From the NCBI GenBank assembly GCA_902778535.1, contig CACYYG010000016.1, positions 125,558 to 189,557 of the forward strand: 64,000 nucleotides of DNA, in the 5' to 3' direction. The DNA comes from an uncultured Prevotellaceae bacterium. GTDB lineage: Bacteria > Bacteroidota > Bacteroidia > Bacteroidales > Bacteroidaceae. A model generated the notes under the pieces. That model worked only from the letters and a program-made list of their open reading frames with translations, had not been told where the DNA came from and did no database searches. The position numbers and the translations under genes were made by a program. Positions 14,919 to 22,059 of the stretch are shown here, piece by piece. The first letter of the stretch is position 1. Every line of letters begins with the position of its first letter.

Positions 14919-16595
14919 TTACGCAGTCAGTTCACGAGCGCGAGCCAAGGCTAAGTCGATGTGATTGCAGATATTTTCCTTGCCTAAGAGTTCTTGGAAG
15001 CCGTTGCGAGTGAGCACGGCTTCCACTTTTTCGTTCACACCCGAAAGAACGACGGTGATGCCCTCGCGCTGGCTCATGCGGCACATGTTCTCCAAGTTGT
15101 GCATGCCCGTGCTGTCGATGAACGGCACCTTACGCATCCTGATGATGCGCACCTTGGGCTGCCCGCCATAGCGAGCCATGATGTCCTCGAAGCGGTTGCC
15201 GGCGCCGAAGAAGTAGGGACCGTTGATCTCGTACACCTCCACATGCTCCGGAATGGTGAGATGTTCCAGGTTGCCTGCCTCCATGTCGGCATCTTCATTC
15301 AGGTCAATCTCGTCGTAGACAGCACGCACGTCGGTTGTCTCACTCATACGCCGCATAAAGAGCAGGCAGGCGCAGATGAGTCCCACCTCGATGGCTACGG
15401 TGAGGTCGAAGATGATGGTGAGCAGGAACGTGAGCACCAGTACGGTGATGTCACTCTTCGGATTGCGCAGCAAGGCGCGGAACGAGCGCCATCCGCTCAT
15501 GCCGTAGGCCACCACGACGAGCACACCGGCCAGACAGGCCATCGGGATGTACTGTGCCAATGGCATGAGGAAGAGGAAGATGAGCAGCAGCACGATGGCG
15601 TGGATGATGCCGGCGATGGGCGTGCGTCCGCCGTTGTTGATGTTCGTCATGGTTCGGGCGATGGCTCCCGTGGCAGGGATGCCGCCGAAGATGGGTGACA
15701 GGATATTGGCCACGCCTTGGCCCACGAGTTCCGTATTCGAGTTGTGATGGTCGCCGATGACACCATCGGCCACCGTAGCCGACAGCAGGCTCTCGATGGC
15801 GCCCAGCACGGCAATGGTCATGGCCGGAGCCACTAATGCCTTGATTTGTTCCCACGACAGTGCGGGCATCGTCATGCGCGGCATCTGCGACTTGATGCTG
15901 AAGCGGTCGCCGATGGTCTCAATCGACATGACATGAGCATATTCCTTCAGCAGCAGGGCTACTATGGTCATCACGATGATGGCGATGAGCGAGCCGGGCA
16001 CCTTCTTGCTCAGCTTCGGCGTTACGGCGATGATGACCACGCTGGCCAGGCCGATGGCAGCACTCCACGGGTCGATGTTCGTCAGATTCTGGAAATAGGC
16101 GCCCCACCGCTCGATGAAATCGCTTGGTGCGCTCTCCATCTTCATACCTAAAAGGTCTTTCACCTGAGTCGTAAAGATGGTGACGGCGATGCCGCTGGTG
16201 AAGCCTACGATGATGGGGTAGGGGATGTACTTGATGATGGTGCCTAAGTGCAGCACGCCGAAGCCGATGAGGAACACGCCGGCCATCAGCGTTGCGATGG
16301 TGAGTCCCTCGATGCCGTACTGGCCGATGATGCCCGAAACAATGACGATGAATGCTCCCGTCGGTCCGCCTATCTGTACCTTCGAGCCTCCGAAGGCGCT
16401 GATGGCCAGTCCGGCCACGATGGCGGTGATGATGCCCTTCTCAGGGCTGACGCCGCTGGCAATGGCGAAGGCGATGGCCAACGGCAGGGCTACGATGCCC
16501 ACGATGAGGCCCGCCAGAAGGTCGGCTGTCAGCGTCTGTCTGTTGTAGTTCTTAATGGCCGAAACGATTTTCGGCTTGAAGTCTAAAGTTCTCAT
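14919..16595 (-). CDS. SulP-family anion transporter with STAS domain
   Basis: A 558-residue inner-membrane transporter of the SulP/SLC26 family, which moves sulfate, bicarbonate or related anions. The N-terminal part shows the family motif LTADLLAGLIVGIVALPLAIAFAIASG and about 12-14 helices (residues 20-420). The C-terminal cytosolic STAS domain (about 445-558) has VRIIRMRKVPFIDSTGMHNL. The ATG at 16595 (MRTLDFKPK) is chosen because the longer frame reads into the promoter. The substrate is not predictable; bicarbonate or sulfate are the usual options. Confidence 0.92.
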   Translation of the reverse strand: MRTLDFKPKIVSAIKNYNRQTLTADLLAGLIVGIVALPLAIAFAIASGVSPEKGIITAIVAGLAISAFGGSKVQIGGPTGAFIVIVSGIIGQYGIEGLTIATLMAGVFLIGFGVLHLGTIIKYIPYPIIVGFTSGIAVTIFTTQVKDLLGMKMESAPSDFIERWGAYFQNLTNIDPWSAAIGLASVVIIAVTPKLSKKVPGSLIAIIVMTIVALLLKEYAHVMSIETIGDRFSIKSQMPRMTMPALSWEQIKALVAPAMTIAVLGAIESLLSATVADGVIGDHHNSNTELVGQGVANILSPIFGGIPATGAIARTMTNINNGGRTPIAGIIHAIVLLLIFLFLMPLAQYIPMACLAGVLVVVAYGMSGWRSFRALLRNPKSDITVLVLTFLLTIIFDLTVAIEVGLICACLLFMRRMSETTDVRAVYDEIDLNEDADMEAGNLEHLTIPEHVEVYEINGPYFFGAGNRFEDIMARYGGQPKVRIIRMRKVPFIDSTGMHNLENMCRMSQREGITVVLSGVNEKVEAVLTRNGFQELLGKENICNHIDLALARARELTA

Positions 16596-16624
16596 TACTT
16601 TATAATACCTATTGAAAAACGGTG

Positions 16625-16656
16625 CAAAATTACGCCTTTGTTTGCGCACACACAAA
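16625..16656 (-). promoter_or_regulatory. Promoter of the SulP gene
   Basis: Minus strand: TTTG (16653-16656), 20 nt, TAATTTTG (16625-16632) followed by C. The start codon is 29 nt downstream. Confidence 0.8.
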
Positions 16657-16738
16657 TATTTCCTGCATATTTTCCCACATTCTGCCGTTTCATTGATTTA
16701 TTTCAGTTTCACGTAACAAAGTAAAAGTAGAAAAACAA

Positions 16739-16771
16739 CAGCGGGCGAATCGGCAAACGATTCGCCCGCTG
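16739..16771 (-). terminator. Rho-independent terminator of araA
   Basis: A perfect 14-bp stem CAGCGGGCGAATCG/CGATTCGCCCGCTG with a 5-nt loop. On the minus strand it is followed by TTGTTTTTC. It lies 70 nt past the araA stop. Confidence 0.85.
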
Positions 16772-16840
16772 TCTCGTCGTGGTATTACGCAATACTGAAA
16801 AAGAGTCTGCTTTAAAAAGGCAGTTTCTGCTGGCTTCTGA

Positions 16841-18379
16841 TTATACGAGCGCCTTGTTCAGCATGTAGTAGACCTCGTTGTTGCGGAGGGTCTGCTTGAA
16901 GTCGGCGATGTTGGTCTGCTTGTTGATCTTGACATATTCGATGCCCAGCATCTCGGCAAAGTCAGCCCAGTATTCCTCTGTGATGTCGTAGGAGAAGGCT
17001 GAGTGGTGGGTGCCGCCAGCCAGAATCCATGCTGCTGCGCCAATCTCGAAGGTAGGTTGCGGAATCCACAGGGCGCTGGCCACGGGGAGCTTAGGCATGG
17101 GCTTCGGCTCGATGCACTCTACCTCTTGTGAGATGAGGCGGAAGCGGTTGCCGAGGTCAACAACGGTAGCCTTGATGCCGGGGCCGGTCTTCGAGGTGAA
17201 GACGAGGCGGGCTGTCTGCTGCTTGCGGATGCCGATGCCGAGGAAGTGAACCTCGAGCTTGGGCTTGTCGCTGGCGATGAGCGGACAGATTTCGAGCATG
17301 TGGCTCTGCAGGCACGACGAGCGGTCGCCGGCAAAGTTGAGCGTGTAGTCCTCGAGGAACGAGCAGCCGATAGGCATGCCCTGCTGGATGACCCACAGTG
17401 TACGATAGAGACAGGCAGTCTTCCAGTCGCCCTCGGCGCCGAAGCCGTAGCCCTCTTCCATCAGGCGCTGTGAAGCCAGGCCGGGAATCTGGTCGAAGCC
17501 GCAGAAGTTCGGGTCGTCGATGTCGGCGTCGCCAAGGTCATCGAAGTTGGTGGTGAAAGCGGTAGCGCCCTCGTCCTTCAGCACGCGGCGCAGGGCAATC
17601 TCAGCCTTGGCGGCGTTGTGCACCTTCTGCCAGTAAACCTCCTCGCCGCTCTCGTCAATCTTAATGGTGTAGAGCTTCTTGTACTCCTCGACGAGTGCGT
17701 CGGCCTCGGCATCTGTCACCTTCTTGAAGTAGTCCATCAGCGAAGAGACGGGATAGTAGTCCACATGATAGCCGAGACGCTGCTCGAACTCCACACGGTC
17801 GCCGTCGGTGACGGCCACGTTGTTCATGTTCATACCGAACATCAGGCAGCGCACGTTGTGGGCATCGGCCACGCCGGCAGCCACGCGAGCCCATACGGCA
17901 ATCTGCTTCTGAGCCTGCTCGTCCTTCCAGTAGCCGCACACTACCTTGCGGGCCACACGCATACGGGTGCAGATGTGTCCGAACTCGATGTCGCCGTGGG
18001 CGCTTTGGTTCAGGTTCATGAAGTCCATGTCGATGTCGGCCCAGGGAATCTCAGCGTTGTACTGTGTGTGGAAGTGTAGCAGCGGCTTCTGCAACTGCTG
18101 CAGGCCCTTGATCCACATCTTGGCGGGTGAGAAGGTGTGCATCCAGGTGATGATGCCGATACACTTCTCCTCGTTGTTGGCAGCCAGCATCACCTGCTCA
18201 ACTTCCTTCGAGCTGTTGGCCGTGCCTTTATACACGATCTTTACGGGGATGTTGCCACTCTTGTTCAGGCCCTCGACCATCTCCTTTGAGTGTCCGTCAA
18301 CTGCAACCACTGCGTCGCCTCCGTACAGGAGCTGAGCACCGGTTACCCACCAAATCTCATAGTTCTCAAATGCTTTCAT
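16841..18379 (-). CDS. araA: L-arabinose isomerase
   Basis: A 512-residue cytosolic enzyme converting L-arabinose to L-ribulose, the first step of bacterial arabinose catabolism. Supporting features are the N-terminal EIWWVTGAQLLYG, TWMHTFSPAKMWI, the sugar/metal site region FHTQYNAEIPW, the metal ligand region EGYGFGAEGDWKTA (glutamate), MLEICP (glutamate) and the histidine of GGTHHSAFS. The length is normal. It is transcribed alone between a terminator and its own promoter, about 2.3 kb from the rest of the arabinose operon, with decayed restriction genes and a toxin-antitoxin pair in between. Regulation by AraR is expected, but no copy of the palindrome seen upstream of galM was found here. 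Confidence 0.97.
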   Translation of the reverse strand: MKAFENYEIWWVTGAQLLYGGDAVVAVDGHSKEMVEGLNKSGNIPVKIVYKGTANSSKEVEQVMLAANNEEKCIGIITWMHTFSPAKMWIKGLQQLQKPLLHFHTQYNAEIPWADIDMDFMNLNQSAHGDIEFGHICTRMRVARKVVCGYWKDEQAQKQIAVWARVAAGVADAHNVRCLMFGMNMNNVAVTDGDRVEFEQRLGYHVDYYPVSSLMDYFKKVTDAEADALVEEYKKLYTIKIDESGEEVYWQKVHNAAKAEIALRRVLKDEGATAFTTNFDDLGDADIDDPNFCGFDQIPGLASQRLMEEGYGFGAEGDWKTACLYRTLWVIQQGMPIGCSFLEDYTLNFAGDRSSCLQSHMLEICPLIASDKPKLEVHFLGIGIRKQQTARLVFTSKTGPGIKATVVDLGNRFRLISQEVECIEPKPMPKLPVASALWIPQPTFEIGAAAWILAGGTHHSAFSYDITEEYWADFAEMLGIEYVKINKQTNIADFKQTLRNNEVYYMLNKALV

Positions 18380-18440
18380 TGTTAGTAAATGGTTAAGTAA
18401 TTAGATAAATAGTTGTATTGTCTTTGTAGTTTTTAGGACG

Positions 18441-18448
18441 CAAAGATA
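18441..18448 (-). promoter_or_regulatory. -7 element of the araA promoter
   Basis: Minus strand TATCTTTG followed by C, 62 nt upstream of the araA ATG. The -33 element is weak. Confidence 0.55.
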
Positions 18449-18515
18449 ATAAATAACTCTGGAATACGAAAGCATTTAAGAATCTTTATCATAACAAAAA
18501 ACAGAATCGCCACTT

Positions 18516-18879
18516 CTATAGCTCTTCGGTCTCTTCCTTGATGAGTTTCAGCTTGCCTTCCTTCCATGCGTAAGTCTTGATGATGCGGTTGCCGGCATCG
18601 TCGCGGTAGTTGGCAGTGACGGTCTGGGTGGCGGCGTGTACTTCTGGATTCATCAAATCATCCCATCCGTCTACCTCCTCGAAGTAACAGCCCGCTACAT
18701 TCCACGTGTAAGCCATGTACTGCGCAGCCACTTGCCCCACAGGGTTGTACCATAGGAACACCTGCAGGTCGGGGATGCCGTCGAAGTTCAGGTCAGTCTT
18801 GTCATCCACCCATTTGATGGTCTTGCATGCCACAGAGGGTGAATGCACAAAGAATGATGGTAGAGAGAAATGTACGCAT
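18516..18879 (-). pseudogene. Small exported protein, split by a frameshift
   Basis: The start at 18879 encodes a signal peptide (MRTFLSTIILCAFTLCG), but its frame stops soon after. The downstream frame (from about 18835) reads ACKTIKWVDDKTDLNFDGIP and continues for about 100 residues to ...KLKLIKEETEEL. The two join with a single-base shift near 18825-18840 to give a plausible small lipoprotein with a conserved-looking body. The only in-frame start for the body is a GTG at 18848 without a signal. A TACCTTTG promoter element (minus strand, around 18920) supports expression. Either the gene is newly broken or the sequence has an indel error. Function unknown. Confidence 0.55.
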
Positions 18880-19013
18880 TTTGATGTGTTCAGTCGCTAT
18901 TTTCGGCTTTTCAGTTGCAAAGGTACGGATTTCCCCCAAATATAAGAACAGAAATCGAATGAATTTGTCTGAACCTCCAATGATTGTCCTGTTCATAGCA
19001 TCCAAAGTTTATA

Positions 19014-19097
19014 CCATGCCAATGATTGATAAAACAATGGCAATGTCTGTTAAAACCATGCCATTGTTTGTTAAAACCACGACATGGTTTTAACAAT
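19014..19097. repeat. Four-unit array, exact 21-nt period (array C)
   Basis: Units start at 19014, 19035, 19056 and 19077. The pattern is CCATGCCAATG-ATTGATAAAA with variants (CAATGGCAATG..., CCATGCCATTG..., CCACGACATGG...). Units alternate in partial inverse complementarity (CCATTG against CAATGG). Confidence 0.75.
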
Positions 19098-19117
19098 GGA
19101 TAGCTTCAAAACCGCAT

Positions 19118-19474
19118 TTGGCGACTTATCGTGCACTTTTCACTATGAATGACTTCCTTTCCGGGCTGTTTCTCCAGTCCATCAGGTACTTATCAATCTT
19201 TCTTCTAAGCAGTTCCATATCGATAAGTCACATTCAGAAGGAGATGAATGCCTACCTGGAATACAATCCTGATGTGTTTCGCGGCAAGACGGTGCTGCTG
19301 CCTTGCGACGACCCGGAGTGGAGCAACATCACAAAGTTTTTTGCGCAGAACTTTGAGGCGTTTGGACTGAAGAAACTCATCAGCACCAGCATGCGGAATC
19401 TCGTTCTTACTGTGGACGGGAAGCCCCCAAAAAGTTATGCCAGAATACTGTTCCGCAAAAAAACTCGTCTATAA
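19118..19474 (+). pseudogene. Remnant of an EcoRI-type adenine methyltransferase
   Basis: From about codon 40 the frame reads EMNAYLEYNPDVFRGKTVLL and PCDDPEWSNITKFFAQNFEAFGLKKLISTS. This is the N-terminal part of the EcoRI-like adenine-specific DNA methyltransferases common in Bacteroidetes. The remaining two-thirds of the enzyme, including the methylation motif IV region, is missing; the frame ends 25-30 residues later. The first 40 codons are not homologous and probably not translated as such. With the broken DUF262/HNH gene 0.6 kb downstream it suggests a lost restriction-modification system. Confidence 0.65.
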
Positions 19475-19506
19475 TTTGGCGTTGTCACACAAAAGCATTA
19501 TCTTTG
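19475..19506 (+). promoter_or_regulatory. Promoter of the toxin-antitoxin operon
   Basis: TTTG (19475-19478), 20 nt, TATCTTTG (19499-19506) followed by C. It begins one base after the stop of the methyltransferase remnant and lies 34 nt upstream of the antitoxin ATG. Confidence 0.85.
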
Positions 19507-19540
19507 CATGCAGATGTGTTACAAATAACAAACGAAGGAT

Positions 19541-19801
19541 ATGGAAACTACAACGATTCGCCGCCCCGCCTCTTTCCGTTTGCGTGCTGATTTGCTTGAG
19601 GGGCTGAAGCGCAACGCAGCACGCACAAACCGCTCTCTGAACAACTATGTAGAGAGCGTCCTGCTCGATGTTGTCTATAACGAACCCAACGAGGAGACAA
19701 AGGCTGCCATTGAAGAAGCAATGAATAGAAAGGAATATCCTGCAGAGGATGTTTATGACAACGTTGATGACATGTTCAAAGCCCTGGGAGTTAACGTATG
19801 A
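19541..19801 (+). CDS. Antitoxin of a YafQ-type toxin-antitoxin pair
   Basis: An 86-residue protein. The N-terminal part (RRPASFRLRADLLEGLKRNAARTNRSLNNYVESVLLDVVY, residues 8-47) looks like a ribbon-helix-helix DNA-binding domain. The acidic C-terminal half (residues 50-86) is the kind that wraps the toxin. The gene overlaps the toxin start by four bases (ATGA), as is usual for these modules. The pair has its own consensus promoter, probably self-repressed by the complex. It is intact although its neighbours on both sides are broken. Confidence 0.8.
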   Translation: METTTIRRPASFRLRADLLEGLKRNAARTNRSLNNYVESVLLDVVYNEPNEETKAAIEEAMNRKEYPAEDVYDNVDDMFKALGVNV

Positions 19802-20073
19802 AAAAGCTTTTCTTATCATCAAGATACAAGAAGGACTTTAAACGATACCAATTTAATGTCCAAAAACTTAGAGCACTGAAAGAAGTACTCGACATGTTGC
19901 AGCACGAGCAGCCCATCCCTGCCGAATACCAGCCTCACATGCTCTACGGAAACTACAAGGGTTGCATGGAGTGCCATATACAGAGTGACTTCCTACTGAT
20001 ATGGGTAGACCCTGATACAGATATTATTGAGTTGGTACGCTTGGGCTCACACTCAGAACTGTTTGGGAAATAG
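19798..20073 (+). CDS. YafQ-family toxin (ribosome-dependent mRNA interferase)
   Basis: A 91-residue RelE-superfamily toxin. YafQ hallmarks are SSRYKKDFKR at the start, PIPAEYQPHMLYGNYKG in the middle and ECHIQSDFLLIW...ELVRLGSHSELFGK at the end. The conserved histidines and aspartates of the YafQ active site (ECH, the D of QSD, GSHSELF) are kept. In characterised members the toxin cleaves translated mRNA at the A site. Translational coupling with the antitoxin is by ATGA overlap. The module appears functional. Confidence 0.88.
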   Translation: MKKLFLSSRYKKDFKRYQFNVQKLRALKEVLDMLQHEQPIPAEYQPHMLYGNYKGCMECHIQSDFLLIWVDPDTDIIELVRLGSHSELFGK

Positions 20074-20092
20074 CATCTAAGATTCTATATAT

Positions 20093-20542
20093 TTGCAAAC
20101 GACACCACTAACCGACCTGACTGTCAAGGAAATATGCGAGGGCTTTGTCTATAACCAACTGGAGGGCAAGGGCCTGTTCGGATGGGCTGGCAAACTAACC
20201 ATACTACCCGAGTATCAGCGTAACTACCTCTATGCCGAGAATGAAGGCAAGAAAGAGGTGGCGGTTATAGACAGCATTCTGAAGGGCTATCCCCTGGGAC
20301 TCATCTTTGACAACAGCATTAAGAAAACGGTCTATGCCCGCCAGACCAACGAAGCACAGGCATTGGGTATCAGCAACTGTCCTGAGTGTGCCAAGTGTCA
20401 CGCTGGCGCGCGCATCAAGATATATAAGTTCAACGAAATGGATGCCGACCACGTGACGGCATGGAGCAAGGGCGGTGCAACGAGCATCGAGAACTGCCAG
20501 ATGCTGTGCAAGACGCATAACAGGGCGAAGGGAAACAGATAA
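20093..20542 (+). pseudogene. Internally deleted DUF262/HNH endonuclease
   Basis: The first 85 codons ([20 protein letters not shown] and [12 protein letters not shown]...[19 protein letters not shown]) match the start of DUF262-type nucleases. The sequence then jumps to an HNH-like end with [20 protein letters not shown] and [13 protein letters not shown]. The normal middle of the protein, including the DGQQR motif, is missing, so an in-frame deletion of a few hundred bases is inferred. The only available start is TTG at 20093, which adds to the view that it is decayed. Partner of the upstream methyltransferase remnant. Confidence 0.7.
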
Positions 20543-20602
20543 CGACAAGATGTCGGACGACGACAAGAAAGAATGAGGATTCGCTCTGTTCCTGCATTTA
20601 AT

Positions 20603-20686
20603 AAAGATTGAAAATTGAAGATTAAAGATTGGGCTGCGCGCAGCATTTTTCAATCTTCAATCTTCAATCTTCAATCTTCAATCTCT
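20603..20686. repeat. Inverted heptamer arms around a short GC core
   Basis: The right arm is five tandem CAATCTT (from 20651). The left arm (20603-20630) is a degenerate inverse (AAGATTG AAAATTG AAGATTA AAGATT). The core GGGCTGCGCGCAGC is itself palindromic. It lies directly after the araD stop and could form a long hairpin or act as a terminator. Confidence 0.85.
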
Positions 20687-20691
20687 TGTGT

Positions 20692-21369
20692 TTAGTGCTT
20701 CTGTCCCTTCTGGCCGTAGTAGGCGTTGGGGCCATGCTTGCGCATGTAGTGCTTCTCCACGAGGAGCGGGTTCATGGTCGTGTTGGGGTTGACGCAGAAT
20801 GAGACGGCGTTGTACACGGCATTGTCGGGCGAGGTGCCCCATGAGAACGGACCGTGGTTCTTCACCAGCACGGCGGGCGTGTGGTCGGGGTTGATCTTGC
20901 GGATGTTCAGAATCTCGTCCACGATGACATTGCCTGTCTCCAGCTCGTATTGTCCCTTCACCTCAGCCTCGGTCATATCGCGCGTGCAGGGGATGTCCTT
21001 GTAGAAGTAGTCGGCGTGGGTGGTGCCGATGTTGGGGATGTCGCGCCCGGCCTGTGCGAAGGCCGTGGCGTAGGTGCTGTGAGTGTGAACGACGCCCTGG
21101 ATGTTGGGGAACGCCTTATATAATACAAGATGTGTAGGCGTGTCGCTGCTGGGGTTGAGGTCGCCCTCGACCACCTTGCCCGTTTCGAGGTCGACGACGA
21201 CCATGTCTTCGGCCTTCATCTCGTCGTAGCTGACGCCGGAGGGCTTGATGACGACGAGGCCTTTCTCACGGTCGATGCCTGAGACGTTGCCCCAGGTGAA
21301 GATGACCAAACCTTGCTTTACCAAATCGAGGTTGGCCTTGAATACTTTCTGTTTGAGTTCTTCTAGCAT
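20692..21369 (-). CDS. araD: L-ribulose-5-phosphate 4-epimerase with a small internal deletion
   Basis: Converts L-ribulose 5-phosphate to D-xylulose 5-phosphate, the last dedicated step of arabinose use. The zinc site [12 protein letters not shown] (residues 95-106) and KNHGPFSWG (His172), the GTTHADYF loop and the C-terminal [14 protein letters not shown] are present. After NAVYNAV (residue 189) the usual helix (V-EE-A-MA...) is replaced directly by [12 protein letters not shown], so about 13 residues seem to be deleted in frame near 20802. The length, 225, is only slightly short because of a C-terminal extension. Last gene of the galM-araD operon, 6 nt from araR. Confidence 0.93.
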   Translation of the reverse strand: MLEELKQKVFKANLDLVKQGLVIFTWGNVSGIDREKGLVVIKPSGVSYDEMKAEDMVVVDLETGKVVEGDLNPSSDTPTHLVLYKAFPNIQGVVHTHSTYATAFAQAGRDIPNIGTTHADYFYKDIPCTRDMTEAEVKGQYELETGNVIVDEILNIRKINPDHTPAVLVKNHGPFSWGTSPDNAVYNAVSFCVNPNTTMNPLLVEKHYMRKHGPNAYYGQKGQKH

Positions 21370-21375
21370 TTTTCT

Positions 21376-22053
21376 TTAAAGTTTAAAGTTAGGATCTTCG
21401 TTATACACCTTCTTGTTGAAACGGTAGAGGGCAGCGCCGCGCTTGGAAGATAGCTTGTCGATGAGGTCGGTCTTCTCGATGAAGTCCATGTCCTTGATGC
21501 GCTTGCGGAAGTTGCGCTTGTCTATCTCCTGTCTGCTGACGGCCTCATAGAGGCGCTGCAGCTGCGTGAGGGTGAAGAGTTGCGGCAGCAGACGGAAACC
21601 GATGGGCTCGGTGCGCATTTTCAGCTGCATGCGGCGCAGGGCCTGACGTACCATCTCGTTGTGGTCGGAATAGAGCACGGGCAGCTGATTGACGTCCACC
21701 CACTCCACATTGTGCTTGGTGCGGAGCTTCTCGTCGTAGTCCTTCACGTTGATTAGGGCATAGTAGGCAATGGAAACGACGCGCTCGCCCGGGTCGCGGT
21801 CGATGGCTCCGAAGGCTCCCACCTGACGGATAAACAGCTTCTTCAGCCCTGTCAGCTCCAGAAGCGTGCGATCTGCACACTCGTCAATGCCCTCGTCGGC
21901 GGCGACGAAGCCTCCGTAGAGGCTCCACTCGCCGCGTCCGGGATCCATCTGCCGACGGCCGATGAGCACCTTCAGGCGGTTCTCCTCGAAGCCGAAGACA
22001 ATAACGTCAACGGAAACATAGAGTTTCTGATGTTCTAGGTAGTACGCAGTCAT
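21376..22053 (-). CDS. araR: NUDIX-type arabinose-responsive transcriptional regulator
   Basis: A 225-residue protein of the NrtR/AraR type: an N-terminal NUDIX fold (about 8-145) and a C-terminal winged helix (about 150-225, RLLPQLFTLTQLQRLYEA...RNFRKRI). The NUDIX box spans residues 48-70 (GGFVAADEGIDECADRTLLE then LTGL). Two catalytic glutamates of the canonical REUxEE are replaced by T and L, as expected for a sugar-sensing rather than hydrolysing domain. The homologous Bacteroides AraR binds L-arabinose and controls the ara genes. Location inside the ara operon supports this. Gaps to its neighbours are 6 nt on each side. Confidence 0.9.
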   Translation of the reverse strand: MTAYYLEHQKLYVSVDVIVFGFEENRLKVLIGRRQMDPGRGEWSLYGGFVAADEGIDECADRTLLELTGLKKLFIRQVGAFGAIDRDPGERVVSIAYYALINVKDYDEKLRTKHNVEWVDVNQLPVLYSDHNEMVRQALRRMQLKMRTEPIGFRLLPQLFTLTQLQRLYEAVSRQEIDKRNFRKRIKDMDFIEKTDLIDKLSSKRGAALYRFNKKVYNEDPNFKL

Positions 22054-22059
22054 TGCTGT

